Made by a program: the position numbers and the translations under genes
Shown here: positions 44,077 to 56,565 of the stretch, piece by piece
Position numbering within the stretch: position 1 is the stretch's first letter
How the letters are laid out: each line of letters opens with the position of its first letter
Source: Clarkia xantiana subsp. parviflora
Taxonomy: Eukaryota; Streptophyta; Magnoliopsida; Myrtales; Onagraceae
Assembly (NCBI GenBank): GCA_036873135.1
Contig: JAPTYO010000002.1
Location: forward strand, 47,855,452 to 47,919,451
Reading direction: 5' to 3'
Length of the DNA: 64,000 bases
The notes under the pieces: model-generated
Told to the model about the DNA's origin: nothing
The model's database searches: none
Seen by the model: the letters and a program-made list of their open reading frames with translations, nothing else

Positions 44077-47000
44077 CGCCTCTTCTCTTCGAGCAGGTCC
44101 AAGTCCAGACGTCTCATTTCATCGTTCGTCAAAGGCTCGTAATATCTCATCCGATGGGATGCCACGGCTACCTCCACGGGAGCAACAACCTCCGTGCCAC
44201 AAACAAGGCCAAACAAAGTCTCCCCAGTTGATCATTTGGGTGTCGTTCTAACAGCCCAAAGCACGTTTTCCAGCTCGTTCAGCCATTTGACCTTCAAGGC
44301 ATAGACCCTCTTCTTCAGGCCATCCATCACGATTTTGTTGGCTGATTCCACCTGGCCATTAGTCTGAGCATGGTGTACAGAAGCTGTCCGATGCTCAATA
44401 TTCAACTCCTCCAGATACTCTTTCACTTGAGCTCCGTTAAACGGTGGACCATTGTCGCTGATCACCACCTTAGGAATCCCGTATCTGGATACAATATGGG
44501 TCTGGAGAAACTTGACGATCTGGTTCCCCGTTGTCCTGGCCAACGTCTTTGCCTCTATCCATTTCGAAAAATAATCGATAGCCACAAGCAAATATTTACA
44601 CTGACCTTGTGCCTGCGGGAGAGGTCCCACCAAGTCGATACCCCATTGCGCGAAGGGCCAAGCGCTCTTGATGGATGTCAGATTAGCAGCCGGAGCCACA
44701 ATACTCGGGGCGTACCTCTGGCACGCGTCACAGGATCGGACCAACTTCGTCGCCTCCTTGCTCATCGTAGGCCAATAGTAGCCCAAGTTCAGCACTTTCC
44801 TCATAATGGATCAGGCCCCTTCATAACAAGCCGCGACCCCTTCATGCACCTCTTTCAGGATTCGACTTGTGTCGGGCTCAGCCACACACTTCAAGTACGG
44901 AGTCGAGAACCAGCCCTTCTTGTATAGCTGATTGTCCAGCATCACGTAATTAGCCGCGATCCGACGTATCCTGTCAGCTACTACCTTATCATCGGGGACT
45001 GCCCCCGTAGTCAGGTACGCGACTATCGGGGTCATCCAAGTGGGCTCCTCCTCCGATCCTGCTTCAATAGCACACACTTGTGTCGGGTCGGTGGTCGACA
45101 AGATCACCTTCTCTAAGAAGTGCACCTTCCGATTTTCCTCCACGGGTGCCCCCAGGGCAAATTTGCTCAAGGCATCTGCCTCCACGTTTTCCTCCCTCGG
45201 GATCGCCTCGATGTCGAAGCTTTTAAAACTCTCCTTCAAGGCTTGCACCTCGCGCAGGTACTTCCTCATCATCGGGCTCTTCGCCTCGTATTGCCCTTGA
45301 ACCTGGTTCATAATCAGGGCCGCGTCACACTTCACTCTCAAGTGAGCGACTCTCGTACCTTTGGCAATTTTTAGGCCCGTGATAAGAGCCTCGTACTCAG
45401 CTTCGTTGTTTGTGTCCCTAAATGTTAAAGCCAAAACATCGAAGCGGTTCACCTCCGCCTGGTGGTATTAATACAAACCCTGCTCCTGATCCATCTGAAC
45501 TCGAGGAGCCATCCGTGTACATCTCCCAGGTATCTTCCTCGCTTGGCTGTTCTGATTGCTCTGCCATCTCTGGTTGTTCTGCCATCGGGACCTCCATGGT
45601 TGCCCCCTCTACAGGGCCCGCTTCTTCCAGATCGGGGGCTGTAGACTCTGATATGAAATCCGCCAATGCCTGGCCCTTAATAGCCGTTCTCAGAGAAAAG
45701 TGTATGCGAAACTCACTAAGCTCGACTGCCCATTTCACTAATCTCCCCGACGCATCCGGTCGGTTCAAAAAATGCTTCAGAGGCTGGTTCGTCAACACAG
45801 TAATCTCGTGTGCATGGAAATAAGGCCTCAGCTTCCGAGCAGTTATAATCAACGCAAAGAGATACTTCTCGACGGCAGGATAATTCAATTTAGACTTGGC
45901 AAACGCCTTGCTTACATAATAAACGGGGACTTGATTACCCTCGACAACCTTCACTAACACAAAGCTAATGGCAAATTCAGAAACAGCCAAATAAAGGTAG
46001 AGCGGCTCGCCTGGAATCGGTTTCGCCAACGGCGGGAGAGTGCGAAGGTGCTGCTTGAGTGCTTGGAACGCTTCTTCACACTTGGCGGTCCACTCAAACT
46101 TCTTGTTGGCCCTCAGGACTTCAAAAAATGGCATTGATCGGTCACTTTCCTTGGACAGGAAGCAATTCATTGCAGCCAATCGGCCATTCAGCACTTGCAC
46201 TTCCCGATGGTTTATCGGAGACGGCATCTCCTCGATCGCCCTCAGCTTCTCGGGGTTCACCTCAATTCCTCTCTGGCTCACCATAAAGCCCAGAAATTTC
46301 CCTGAGTGGACTCCGAAGTCGCATTTTGTCGGGTTTAAGCGAACCTGATGAAGCCTCATCCGCTCAAACGCCATGGCTAGGTTGTGTACATGATCCTCAG
46401 CTTGTCGGGACTTCACCAGCATGTCATCCACATAAGCCTCCATGGTCTCCCCTAGCATATCTCCGAACAGCTTGTTCACCATCCGCTGGTAGGTTGCCCC
46501 GGCATTGATCAACCCGAAAGGCATGACATCATAGTGATAGATGTCACTGTCTGCATAGAATGCTGTGTGAGGAGCGTCTTCCTTAGCCATCTTGATCTGA
46601 TTATAGCCCGAGTATGCATCCATAAAGCTTAACAACTCATGTCCTGACGTGGCATCCACCAGCTGGTCGATTCTCGGGAGCGGGTAACAGTCGTTCGGGC
46701 AAGCCTTATTCAGGTCGCGGAAATCAACTCACATTCGCCACTTCTCGTTGCTCTTCTTCACCAGTACCGGATTAGCAACCCAGGTCTGGAATCGGAGCTC
46801 CTTGATAAACCCAGCATCGTGCAACCTGCCCACCTCCTGCCAGATCGTGATCCGCTTGTCTGTGCCCATTGGACGCCTTTTCTGCGCGATAGGTTTGATC
46901 ACGGGATCGATCTTCAACTCGTGTACGATCACATTGGGGCTGATTCCTGGCATGTCACTCGGGGACCAGGCAAACAGCTCCTTGAACTTTTTCAGCAGAT

Positions 47001-49363
47001 CGATCAACTCTCGGGCTGTCTCTTCGGTCAAAGCAGACCCGATTTTCACCTTCCTCTGAGGTCCGTCAATCTCGACTTCCTTCAGATCCTCCACGGGGGC
47101 GGGACGCCCAAACTACTCTCTAGGATCAGCATCTGTCTGGAGGACAGTCATGGCCTCTCGTCTCCTCCTTCGGGTGGCGTTGACATAACATTTTCTGGAA
47201 GCCACCTGGTCGCCCTTGACCTCTCCAACTCCATGATCGGTCGGGAACTTCATCTTCTGGTGAACAGTCGAGGCAACTGCCATCAGGGGGTTGATGGTAG
47301 TTCTCCCGATAATCGCGTTGTAGGTCCCCGCAGACTCAACTACCACAAACTCCACGTTCCTCATTTCCGATTTCCACCCACTACCAAACTCTACTGGTAA
47401 GGTGATCACTCCTAGCGGATAGGAGGTAAAACCAGAGAATCCGACCATCGGGAAGTTCGCCTCCTTCAGGTCCTTCTTCGTTTTCCCCATGGCCTCCAGC
47501 GCATCCATGAACAGAATATCGGAGGAGCTCCCTCCATCGATCAGAATCCGCTTCATCTCGTACCCATCCACATCCAAGGTCACGACCAGAGCGTCATCGT
47601 GCGGAGTCTCCACGCCTACGAGATCTTCCGATGAAAAGGAGTCTCCACACCTACGAGATCTTTCTAGAGGCGTAAACCTCCCGGGAGGACGAGGTATCAC
47701 CTCCCGCGGCAAATCCTCCGTGAATTACATTGATAGTGCCCCGCTTCTCCTTACGGGCACCAGAAGACTCCGGGTCGGACCTCTTTTTCTTTGGGGACCG
47801 ATCGCGGGATCGGGAACGGGACCGTGATTGGGATCGAGAACGGGATCGGCACCGTTTCTCCCCGACAAACTCCTTAAGCTTCCCCTTCTGGATCAGTTTT
47901 TCAATCTCCTTCTTCAGCTCCCGACAATGATTGGTGTCGTGGCCATTCGCACGATGAAATCGGCAGTAGCGATCGGTGCGGGATCCTAAAAATTCTCCTT
48001 CCTTCTTCGGGGGGTACCTAGAGATACCCTGTCGCTCCATGACCGATAACACCTCCGCCATAGAGCTGTTGAGAGGAATGTCATGATCCTCCCGCCTGTC
48101 CTTCTTCGAGGAACGCCTATCATCCCTCCGATCAGAGCGACCTCGACCCCGGCTGCTCTCGGTTTTATCCTTCGACTTGCGCTCGTTTAAGGGTTTGACC
48201 AACTGCTTTCCCTTATTCGACTTCGGGGGCTCAAGCTCTCCAGCGGCTATCTTCGATTCATGGACATCGATTTTCCGCTTCACCCTTTTCTGCAGTGCCT
48301 CTATATTCCACACAGCCTTCTCAGCCACGCTGTGCATCAAGTCGGAACCGTAAGGGGCTGTTAGGTTCCGAATGAAGGTACGGATGGTTTCACCCTCCAA
48401 AATCTCCTCATCAATCTCCGCCACGCTAGCAGTGTACCGCTGGTAATAGTGCGCCAGCGACTCGTCGGGCCTCTGCACCACCTGGGTCAGGGACCTCACA
48501 CTTTTCAGCAGAGGCGACCCTGGTACTGCTGAATGAACCGGTCGTGCATATCAGCCCAGCAAGTGATGCAGCCTGGGGGCAGACTGAAGAACTAGGTCAG
48601 GGCTCTCTCACCAAGTGTGTTCGGGAACAGCGTACACACGATATCTTCATTCGGGGCTCTGCCCAGACACGCTATGAGGTGCTTCTGGACATGACGAACC
48701 GGATCTCCCTCGCCGTCATACTCCTTAATCGTGGGGATACCCAGCCCTGGCGGGGCGAGGGTGTCTATGAGTCGAGGAACGAAGGGATGGGTGGATCGAT
48801 CCCTCAGCTCCGACACCAGCGGCTTCTGCTCTCCCATGCAGATGTTCACGATCTTCACCACCTGATTGGGGGTGATGGGACCATTAAGGGGAATGGTCCT
48901 GTGCTGCACTGGTCCTGGCCCATCGACCACGAATCTCTCTGGCTGAATGGACTCCCTACTCCTGCCCTGGCTTCGGGGCTGAGCCTCCCGCGCATTCTGA
49001 ACCTCTGTTGGTGGGGGTGCTTCCTCTTCTAGTGGGGGCATCTCCTCTTGCCTCCTCGCAGCCTCTCTCCGATCTAAGAGAGCCTCCACGGCTGCCAAAA
49101 ACATCGGCATGGCTTCCGCCACAGCCCTCGTTAGGTCCGCAGCTGGAGGAGCCTCCTGCTCCCTATTCCCCTGGTGTTGAGCAGCAACATCTTCGGGACC
49201 TTCATTATGCCCCCCCTGTCTAGGAGACCTCAGCAGCAGAAAGATTCTGGTGCTCCTCATGTTCCGATGGTGAATTCAAAGTCGTCGCAGCAGGGTGACG
49301 GGAACCACCAGATTGTCCTTGTCTTCTTTGCTTGCCAGCCGCCATTGAACTAGTAGAAGGCAT
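44077..49363 (-). pseudogene. TAT-D gag-pol, many breaks, integrase end deleted
   Basis: The ATG at 49363 corresponds to that of TAT-A. It has the gag capsid, knuckle YCRFHRANGHDTNHC, Arg/Ser tract, protease (ILIDGGSSSDIL), RT (AYVDDML), RNase H (MYTDGSSS) and integrase (GIDLVGPL, ISDNGPPF, QVESANK). Damage: TAG 49220-49222 with an added G; TAG 48592-48594; a small deletion near 48517; a deletion near 47650 before protease; stops at about 47113, 46729, 44811 and 44232; and a frame change near 45440 in RNase H. The integrase zinc finger has CYEGA where relatives have CHEGA. The protein stops after LDLLEEKRR; the whole C-terminal part (about 90 residues in TAT-A) is missing. Confidence 0.93.
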
Positions 49364-49380
49364 ATCAGCTTTTTGTTACG

Positions 49381-49399
49381 TTCCCACAGACGGCGCCAA
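49381..49399 (-). other. Primer binding site of TAT-D
   Basis: The minus strand reads TTGGCGCCGTCTGTGGGAA next to the LTR, as in TAT-A, B and C. Confidence 0.85.
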
Positions 49400-50117
49400 T
49401 GTTGGATCACGGTGGAACTCCGGTACGATCTTTGACGGCGATCCTATCTCCTTCGCTCCACGCAATCCTGCAAGAGGGGATAGACCGGGTGGTGACCCAG
49501 AATCCCTCTTCGATGCTTAAATGAGTATCTCGTATGGGCTGGCAAGCAATAATCTCAAGTAACGTATCTCAAAACGTAATTGATCTGAGGTAACCTCTGC
49601 CTTTTTATAGGCGGAGAGGTACCTCAGTTACCTGGTGAACCGTTGGGGGTGGTTAGCCCGTATTCCGCGTATCTCGGGCACGATCCCGCCTATCTAGGCC
49701 ATGATCTCGTTTATCTCGGCCACGCCCCGCGTATCTCGGCCACGCTCCGCGTATCTTAGCTACGCTCCGCGTATCTTGGCCACGCCCCGCGTATCTCGAC
49801 CTTAACCTCTGATAGCAAGTCCCGACTAACATCGGGGACTCCAGAGTTATCTCGTTGTGTCACCGCTCGGGGCCCCTCGCCATCGTGACAGGGCCAATCA
49901 TTCTCAGGGATTCGTCATCGGGGCCTACTTAAAGGCTTCTCATCGGGAGCTTCCAGCTCACCTATCGGGACCGACTCTGTCGGGACCTTTCATCATCGGG
50001 ACTCCCTACGTCGGGACCCTGCATCTTGGTCTTCTTGACCTCCATTTTAGGGCCCAGTGGGCCTATTCGCCGTTTCCTCGCCGTTAAAGGGCCTAACGGC
50101 CGTAGCGGAACCCATCA
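49400..50117 (-). repeat. 5' LTR of TAT-D (718 bp)
   Basis: Partner of 40351-41057, with about 2% substitutions and 11 extra bases. GGGTT follows at 50118-50122. Confidence 0.93.
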
Positions 50118-53100
50118 GGGTTGTGCGCACAGCCCATAGGACACTGCTAAGCTCTTCTGCCCATCCTCCATTCAAAGCGTGAACTCTTTTCTTAAGACCA
50201 TTCAGGACGATCTTGTTGGCGGATTCGTCTTGTCCATTGTTTTGGGCATGACGCACTGATGCAAAACGGTGATCTATGTTGAGTCTTTCGCAGAACGTCT
50301 GAAGTCTTGAACTCCTGAATTGTGGCCCATTGTCACTGATGAGTACTCTTGGTATGCCATAACGTGCAATGATGTGGTTTCGTATAAAATCCATTATTTG
50401 CGCGTCCGTCGTACGTGCTAACGCCTTAGCTTTAATCCACTTGGAGAAGTAGTCGATAGCTACTACAATTTACTTTGTTTGCCCCTTGGATTGTGGAAGT
50501 GGACCCACCAAGTCAATTCCCCATTGTGAGAAAGGCCAGGAACTTGCAATTGGACACAATTCTGTTGCGGGAGCCGTTATGTTCCTTGAATATAGTTGAC
50601 ATGATTCGCATTCCGTGACCAAGTTTGTTGCTTGGCTTCTCATTGTTGGCAAATAGTATCCTAGACCTAGCCCCCTCGTGACAAGCTGCTTGGCCTTCGT
50701 GCAAGTCCTTCAACACTGTCATGCCTTCTGGGAAAGTTAAGCACTTTAGGTATGGTGTTGAGAATCCTTTCTTGTATAGCTGGCCTTCGATCAATGTATA
50801 GTTAACAACGATTCTTTTGAGTTTTTACGCTTTAAGTCTTTCTTCTGGCAGAACGTTATCCGTGAGGTATGCCAGAATTGGAGTTATCCAGGTAGGCTCT
50901 GTTGATATTTAATACCTCTAGTTTGTCGATTACGGACATGATCCTGTTTTCGATGAAGTGTGTTTCTTGGCCTTGTTCCCTTCCTTGCGCGAACTTGCTT
51001 AACCTATCTGCCTCTTGATTTTCTTCCCTTGGAACAGACGTTATGTTGAAAGTTTGAAAGCTTGTAATGAGCTCCTTTGCTTGTCCCAAGTATTTATTTC
51101 ATGTTCTCTGACTTGGCTACGTACTCGCCTTTGACTTGATTGACAACTAGCTGTGAGTCGCACTTGACTCTTAAGTGTTTGATTCTGAGGCCTTTTGCGA
51201 TCCTTAAGCCTGTTATCAAGGCTTCGTATTCTGCCTCATTATTTGTTGCTCTGAATGTTAGGCTTAGAGCATACTTCAACGGTTCTGACCCATCAGGCGG
51301 AATTATGAGGAAGCCAGCTCCTGATCCTTCAACATTTGACGAACCATCAGTGTACATTTGCCATACTTCAGTGTGCTCCTCACTTTGTTGTGCCCCGTCT
51401 TGAATGTCAGTTTCCGGAGTTATCCCTGTGAATTCCGCGATAAAGTCTGCCAATGCTTGTCCCTTGATTGCTGTTCGTGGTGCAAAGTGAATGCGGAATT
51501 CACTTAGCTCGATTGACCACTTTGTTAATTTTCGTGACATGTTTGGCATTGACAGGATGTGCTTCAAGGGTTGGTCCGTCAGGACTGTTATCTCGTTTGC
51601 ATGGAAGTATGGCCTCAATTTCCTTGCCGCCACTATATAAGAGCATATAGGTACTTCTCGATTGGCATATAATTCACTTCGTATTTTGCCAGGATCTTGC
51701 TCACGTAGTATACTGGGAGCTGTGTAGTCCCTTTTTCCTTTACAAGTACCGAGCTGACTGCAGTATTGCTTACGGATATGTACAGGTAGAGCGGCTCGCC
51801 TTGTACTGGTTTTGCTAACGCTGGGAGCGTTCGTAGGTGCTGCTTCAATTGTTGGAATGCTTCTTCACATACTGGTGTCCACTCAAACTTCTTGTTTGCA
51901 CGAAGCACTTGGAAGAATGGAAGGGCTTTGTCTCCTATTCTTGCGAGAAACCTGTTAAGAGCTGCTAAACGTCCATTCAGCTGTTGGACTTCTTTGTGCT
52001 TCTTGGGAGACTCAATTCCTTCTATCGCCTTTACTTTTTCCGGGTTTGCTTCGATCCCTCTTTCGTAGACAATGAAGCCAAGAACTTTTCTTGATTGCAC
52101 GCCAAAGGCATACTTTGTTGGATTTAATCTGACTTGGAATTCTCGCATTCTTTTGAACACCTGACGGAGGTTATCAGCATGGTTACGCTTTTTTGTCGAC
52201 TTCACGACCATGTCATCCACGTATGCTTCCATGATTCTCCCGATCATATCTCCAAAGATTGTGTTGACCATACGCTGGTATGTTGCTCCAGCATTAATTA
52301 GTCCAAATGGCATGACCTTGTAATTGTAGATCTCGCCATCTGCGTAGAACGCAATGTGAGGTGCGTCTTGTTCCGCCATTGGAATTTGGTTGTATCCTGA
52401 ATACACATCCATTACTGACATTAGCTCGTGTCCTGCGGTGGCATCTACTAGTTGGTCGATCCTTGGCATCGGATATGAATCCTTTGGACATGCGTTGTTG
52501 AGGTCTCTGTAGTCGATACACATTTTCATCTTGCCGTTAGGTTTGGGTACCAAAACTGGATTTGCAACCCATGTTTGGTATTGCGACTCTTCAATGAAGC
52601 CCGTGTTCAGCAACTTGCCCACTTCTTCTCGTATTGCGAGCTTTTTGTCTCCCCCAATGGTCGTAGTTTTTGTGTTATAGGTCTGGATCCTGGTTTGATG
52701 TTGAGCTTGTGAGAGATTATGTTTGGGCTTATTCCTGGCATATCGCTTGGTGACCATGCGAACAGCTCCTTATACTCTACTAGAAGTGCCTTGATTTTAT
52801 CACTTCATCTTCTGACAATGATGCTCCCACTCGAACCATCCTTTCTGGCTCATCGATCTTGATTTCTTGCAATGCTTCAACAGGAGCAATACGTGCATGA
52901 TCCATCCTTGGGTCTTCATCAATGATGGGAATTCCGCAATTGTTTGTCTTGTCATTATGTTGGATTACAACCTTGTAGCAGTCTTTTGACAGCTGCTGAT
53001 CTCCCTTTACTTCACCAACTCCTGCCTTTGTTAGAAACTTGAATTTTTTGTGTGATGTTGACGCCATCATACCCCATTTGTTCATGGTTGTGTATCCCAA

Positions 53101-53742
53101 GATTCCACTATATGCGTCAAGCTTTTCTACGATCACGAATGGTACGTCTATTTGGAGTTGTTGCTCTTCCTCTCCTATGATGACTGGCAGAGTTATGAGT
53201 CCTAGCGGGTAGCTTGCATCTCCCATAAATCCCACCAAGGGTGAGTCCATTCTTTTGACGTGCCTCCTTCTCCCCAGGGCTAAAATGATAGCCTTTGTAA
53301 TGATGTTGGGCGAACTTCCACCATCTACCATAATGCGCTTAACGTCCATGCCATCAATTGTCATAGTTATAACCAGCGCGTCGGTGTGCGGGTGCACAAT
53401 GTGGTCTTTGTCTTTTGATGAAAATTCAATGACGTCTTTCGTGCAATCATCCTCTTCGTCGGCATCTATCATGACAGTATCCTTCACGTCAGCATCCTGG
53501 CATATGCGCTTTGTGCGGGTAGCGTATATTTCTCGTTCATACGACGTTTCTCCTCCGGCTCCAATGCCTCCGTGGATCACGTGCACATTTGTCATCTTCT
53601 CCGTAAAGGATGCATTGTACGCATTTGTGGATGGTACGGTTGAGGCGGTAGACTCTGTGTCTGGAATGTGAGAAGGTCCTGGTTGGCTTCTTGTCGGCTT
53701 CGGCTTGCTTGTACCCGCCTTCTTCGTTCGTCTTCCCGTCAT
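50118..53742 (-). pseudogene. TAT-E pol with gag deleted; integrase cut by TAT-D
   Basis: The ATG at 53742 starts MTGRRTKKAGTSKPKPTR, and only about 50 codons later the pre-protease motif NVHVIHGG appears. In TAT-A these points are 1.6 kb apart, so gag capsid and knuckle are gone. Then come protease (IMVDGGSSPNI), RT (FGLINAGATYQRMVN, AYVDDMVV), second RNase H (MYTDGSSNVEGSGAGF) and integrase (CESCQ, GIDLVGPL, ISDNGPQF, GQDESANK). Frames shift near 52790 and 52660, near 51640, 51090 and 50800-50660; TAA at about 50470 lies in integrase. The integrase is interrupted after SSVLWAVRTT by TAT-D. This is the most diverged pol in the window. Confidence 0.9.
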
Positions 53743-53771
53743 AGCTTGCGGTATGGAACGGCTTTTTGTTC

Positions 53772-53793
53772 GAATCATACTGACGGCGCCAAA
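53772..53793 (-). other. Primer binding site of TAT-E
   Basis: The minus strand reads TTTGGCGCCGTCAGTATGATT after the LTR end. It shares TGGCGCCGTC with the other Tat elements but then differs. Confidence 0.75.
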
Positions 53794-54475
53794 TGTTAAG
53801 TCTGTTTCCACTTGGGTAACTTCGGGCTTCTTTCCAACGAACGGGCTCTGGATATGTGCTCAGGAACGGGTATCTGTCTGTATGCTGTGAACCTTTGAAA
53901 CACGATCCTCGAACTAGTCTTCAACTTCCCGACTTTGATCTCTCGAAATCCGGGTCCTGCACAAGGGGCATTAACCAGCGTGGAAGAGGGGGGGATGCTG
54001 GTTGGGCCCTCTCCGACGCTCAAGTCAAAATCATTAGAGAGAGAAAGTCTTTAGAGAGAAGTCAGAGCACCCAAAAGCCTGAATGAGGGAGTTGTCTAAA
54101 ATGGGAGACCTAGGCCCCTATTTATAGGGAACCAAAGGATCGTGCCCAGTTTTGAACGGTTTGATGCCGGTATAAAGGAAAAAGTATACCGTCATCAAGG
54201 TGGACTATGCGCGCACTGACTTCTCGTACTTGGAAAAATAATCGGGATAAGCGCGCGGAGAACATCGATAATCCGGGACCTACTCGGATTTTTTAGCAAT
54301 CCGGATCGGGTCCGGATTGCCTTAGGGCAATCCGAAAGTCCCCCGGTCAGGGTACTGCGCGTATTCCGGACCGTTTTGGACTTGGGTGTCCGCGGAAGCG
54401 TTCTTTTACGGGTTTTGGAGTATTTTGTGAGGCTCGAAATGTAAATACGAACCCGAATTGGACAGATATCTAACA
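53794..54475 (-). repeat. 5' LTR of TAT-E (682 bp)
   Basis: Matches 2930-3584 with scattered substitutions and a local expansion around AGCAATCCGGATCGGGTCC. TATAAATA on minus lies near 54117-54125. GATCC follows (54476-54480). Confidence 0.92.
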
Positions 54476-54480
54476 GATCC

Positions 54481-54987
54481 CATGAGCCTTATGAAGAGGC
54501 ACCTAAAGTATCCTCACAGACACAGAACTCATATCTATGGTCAGGCTCAATGCTCGCTTCCCTGTGTACGAGCGTAGTGCTGATTAAAAAGGCCAAGTGA
54601 CCACGTATTTGGAAACCGGTTGGGTCTGACTATGGATATGATCGATGGGGATGGTCAAGTTCACCTGTAATTCATCGACTCTTGTATTCACAAGGTGGCC
54701 ACCAACCGGATATTAGTTGAAGGTTGTGAATACTTGTACGGATGCCTTGGAGAAGTGTTCCTATGTGGAAATTAGGCAAAATGAGAATTAACAGTTGACA
54801 TATGATACAGCGCGGTACAATATAAATAATGTTTATAACATGTTGATTGGAGAAAAGGGAATCAACGTTCCGCGGGCGCTACAATACTCCTAACAGATGA
54901 GTAGCACGATGCCCGTCGTATCCGTCGGTCGCATGGCAAACCTCGTATGAACTATTCAGAAGCAAGGACCAGATCGAAGGAGTGAAA
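54481..54987 (+). other. COP-F 3' untranslated region, right part
   Basis: No gene. It joins to 2929 once TAT-E and one GATCC are discounted, and ends in the purine-rich AGATCGAAGGAGTGAAA (54971-54987), a likely polypurine tract. Confidence 0.55.
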
Positions 54988-55787
54988 TGTTAATGCAGAT
55001 TTGGACAACAGTACATTAACAGGCACCCTCCCATTCCAGGGAGTTGTAGCTGTAAGCATATGGTATGGGCATCGTAATTGGTAGCCCATAATATGTATAG
55101 TTTGCCTAAGGATATTAGGTAAATGTCACATTAGGGTAATTGGGCTAGACCCAAATCCCAATTGACATGAGAGGCGCAAATTATGGGCCTCCCCAATGCA
55201 TGGCCGGCCGAAATAATGGTGTGGGCAAAGTGGAATTTTGTCCACTTTGCTCCTCCTATAAATACATGGTGTTAGAGGATTTTTAGGGTTAATCACTATT
55301 CCCTCATTAGAGTGTTCTAGAGAGAAAAACTCTCCACCCCACACCTAGGTATTACGGCACAGGGACAGATCAGGACTTTTATCCACTATGCTCCTCCTAT
55401 AAATACATGGTGTTAGGGAATTTTTAGGGCTAATCACTATTCCCTCATTAGAGTGTTTTAGAGAGAAAAACCCTCCACCCCACACCTAGGTATTTTGGCC
55501 GAACCTCTCACCCAAGATGTGCCAATTTGCTTTTTAAGCAAACACTCCAGATATCTGTCCCCGTGCCAAGAATCGATCAGAGGCTTTGTTGTGGAGCTTG
55601 TACCGCGTGGGGCTTCTCTAACAAGAACCTCCACAGGTCCCGACCGGAGGATCGTGAACCCCTCCTGCTAAGATCTTGGGTCTACAGATTATCTTAAAGG
55701 TATATGCGAATCTTCCGCTGCGTAATTTCGGTTACTAGCATGTACCATAATTTAGTATCCGTAGTGATTACTCCCCGTAATCTAACA
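54988..55787 (+). repeat. Probable 3' LTR of COP-F (800 bp)
   Basis: It starts TGTTAATG right after the purine tract and ends GTAATCTAACA, giving TGTTA/TAACA inverted ends. It contains two TATAAATA boxes from an internal duplication. No second LTR is in the window, so the boundaries are inferred. Confidence 0.6.
55236..55495 (+). repeat. 141-bp tandem duplication of the COP-F core promoter
   Basis: Two copies (55236-55376 and 55377-55495) both contain GCTCCTCCTATAAATACATGG, CTATTCCCTCATTAGAGTG and ACCCCACACCTAGGTATT at an exact 141-bp offset. TATA boxes lie at 55257-55264 and 55398-55405. Each copy therefore carries TATA and presumed start region. Confidence 0.9.
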
Positions 55788-56565
55788 CATATAAATTTTA
55801 GTAATTTAAAATATTAAAATAGGGTTGATAGTACTCATATATTGCATACGAATTTCATGAAAATTTAATTAAGTTGTCTAATATACTCATTTATAATTGT
55901 AAAAGTTGGCAAGAGTACAATTCCTTTTACATCTAAAACAAAACGCAATAAAAAATGTATATAGATAATAAAAATATAATATATAAAGAAAATTAGATAT
56001 TATTATATGGTACAATATACATATATATGTTATTATATTGATACGATCAACATTATTATTCTTGGTAGCATTTTCATTTCAGCTTGAGAACTATTATGTT
56101 TTTTTATTAAATATTTCCAGTTAATAGTAATTTAAAGAATAGCAATCCGTCCAATATTTTTAAAAAGTTATTACTTTTTTTAACCTTTTATACTTTTATC
56201 TAACATATATACTAATACTGTCAGATTTATATTAAAAATATTTGATAAAATAATATTAAGTACGAATATAATCATATTTAGCGAACATAGTTTTTAATAT
56301 AAAATAACATATCGTGTAGGAAAAAGTAGCCGAAATTTAATTTATTAAGGTTTATTTTTCAAAGAATTTTGGGTTACTCATAAATTTAAAATAGATGTAT
56401 TTAACTAGATTTAAATGTTGCATAATTATAATTTAGAAAAACGTTACAAATTGTTTATAAGTCATTTATTCAAAATTTCTATATTTTATTTTTATTGATT
56501 CATAAAATTCTAAATTCATATCAAATCTAAATTTATATAAACCATTAAGAATAAACTATTTAACT
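55788..56565 (+). other. AT-rich stretch without genes
   Basis: Very AT-rich, with no open frame of note and no recognised motif. It runs up to the Helitron-like hairpin and may be the body of a small non-coding Helitron whose 5' end I could not find. Confidence 0.4.

Larger units (their letters stand above)
40351..50117 (-). mobile_element. TAT-D: degraded Tat-type element inside TAT-E integrase
   Basis: It is 9,767 bp, with LTRs of 707 and 718 bp that differ at about thirteen bases plus an 11-bp indel, and flanked by GGGTT (40346-40350 and 50118-50122). It has primer site, gag-pol on minus with many breaks, a short tandem array, a broken accessory gene on plus and a polypurine tract. The family is the same as TAT-A by LTR and protein similarity, in a separate subgroup. 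Confidence 0.95.
2930..54475 (-). mobile_element. TAT-E: gag-deleted Tat-type element hosting TAT-C and TAT-D
   Basis: It is bounded by related LTRs of 655 and 682 bp that begin TGTTAAG and end TAACA as read on plus, and flanked by GATCC on both sides. Read on minus: 5' LTR, primer site (TTTGGCGCCGTCAGTATG), a short N-terminus joined straight to protease, RT, RNase H, integrase, an antisense multi-exon gene, polypurine tract and 3' LTR. Two later elements interrupt it, so roughly 10.6 kb is its own sequence. The LTRs differ at about 2% in the first 200 bases and by a 27-bp length change. The coding frames are heavily damaged. Confidence 0.9.
1910..55787 (+). mobile_element. COP-F: old Ty1/copia remnant split by TAT-E
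   Basis: The left segment (to 2929) has the end of a copia RNase H frame and a 3' untranslated stretch. TAT-E then interrupts it with duplicated GATCC on both sides (2925-2929 and 54476-54480). The right segment resumes at 54481, reaches a purine-rich AGATCGAAGGAGTGAAA, and then a probable LTR ending CTAACA at 55787. Everything upstream of RNase H was lost where TAT-G is inserted. The LTR start is inferred from the polypurine tract and the TGTTA/TAACA ends, not from a second LTR copy. Confidence 0.6.
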
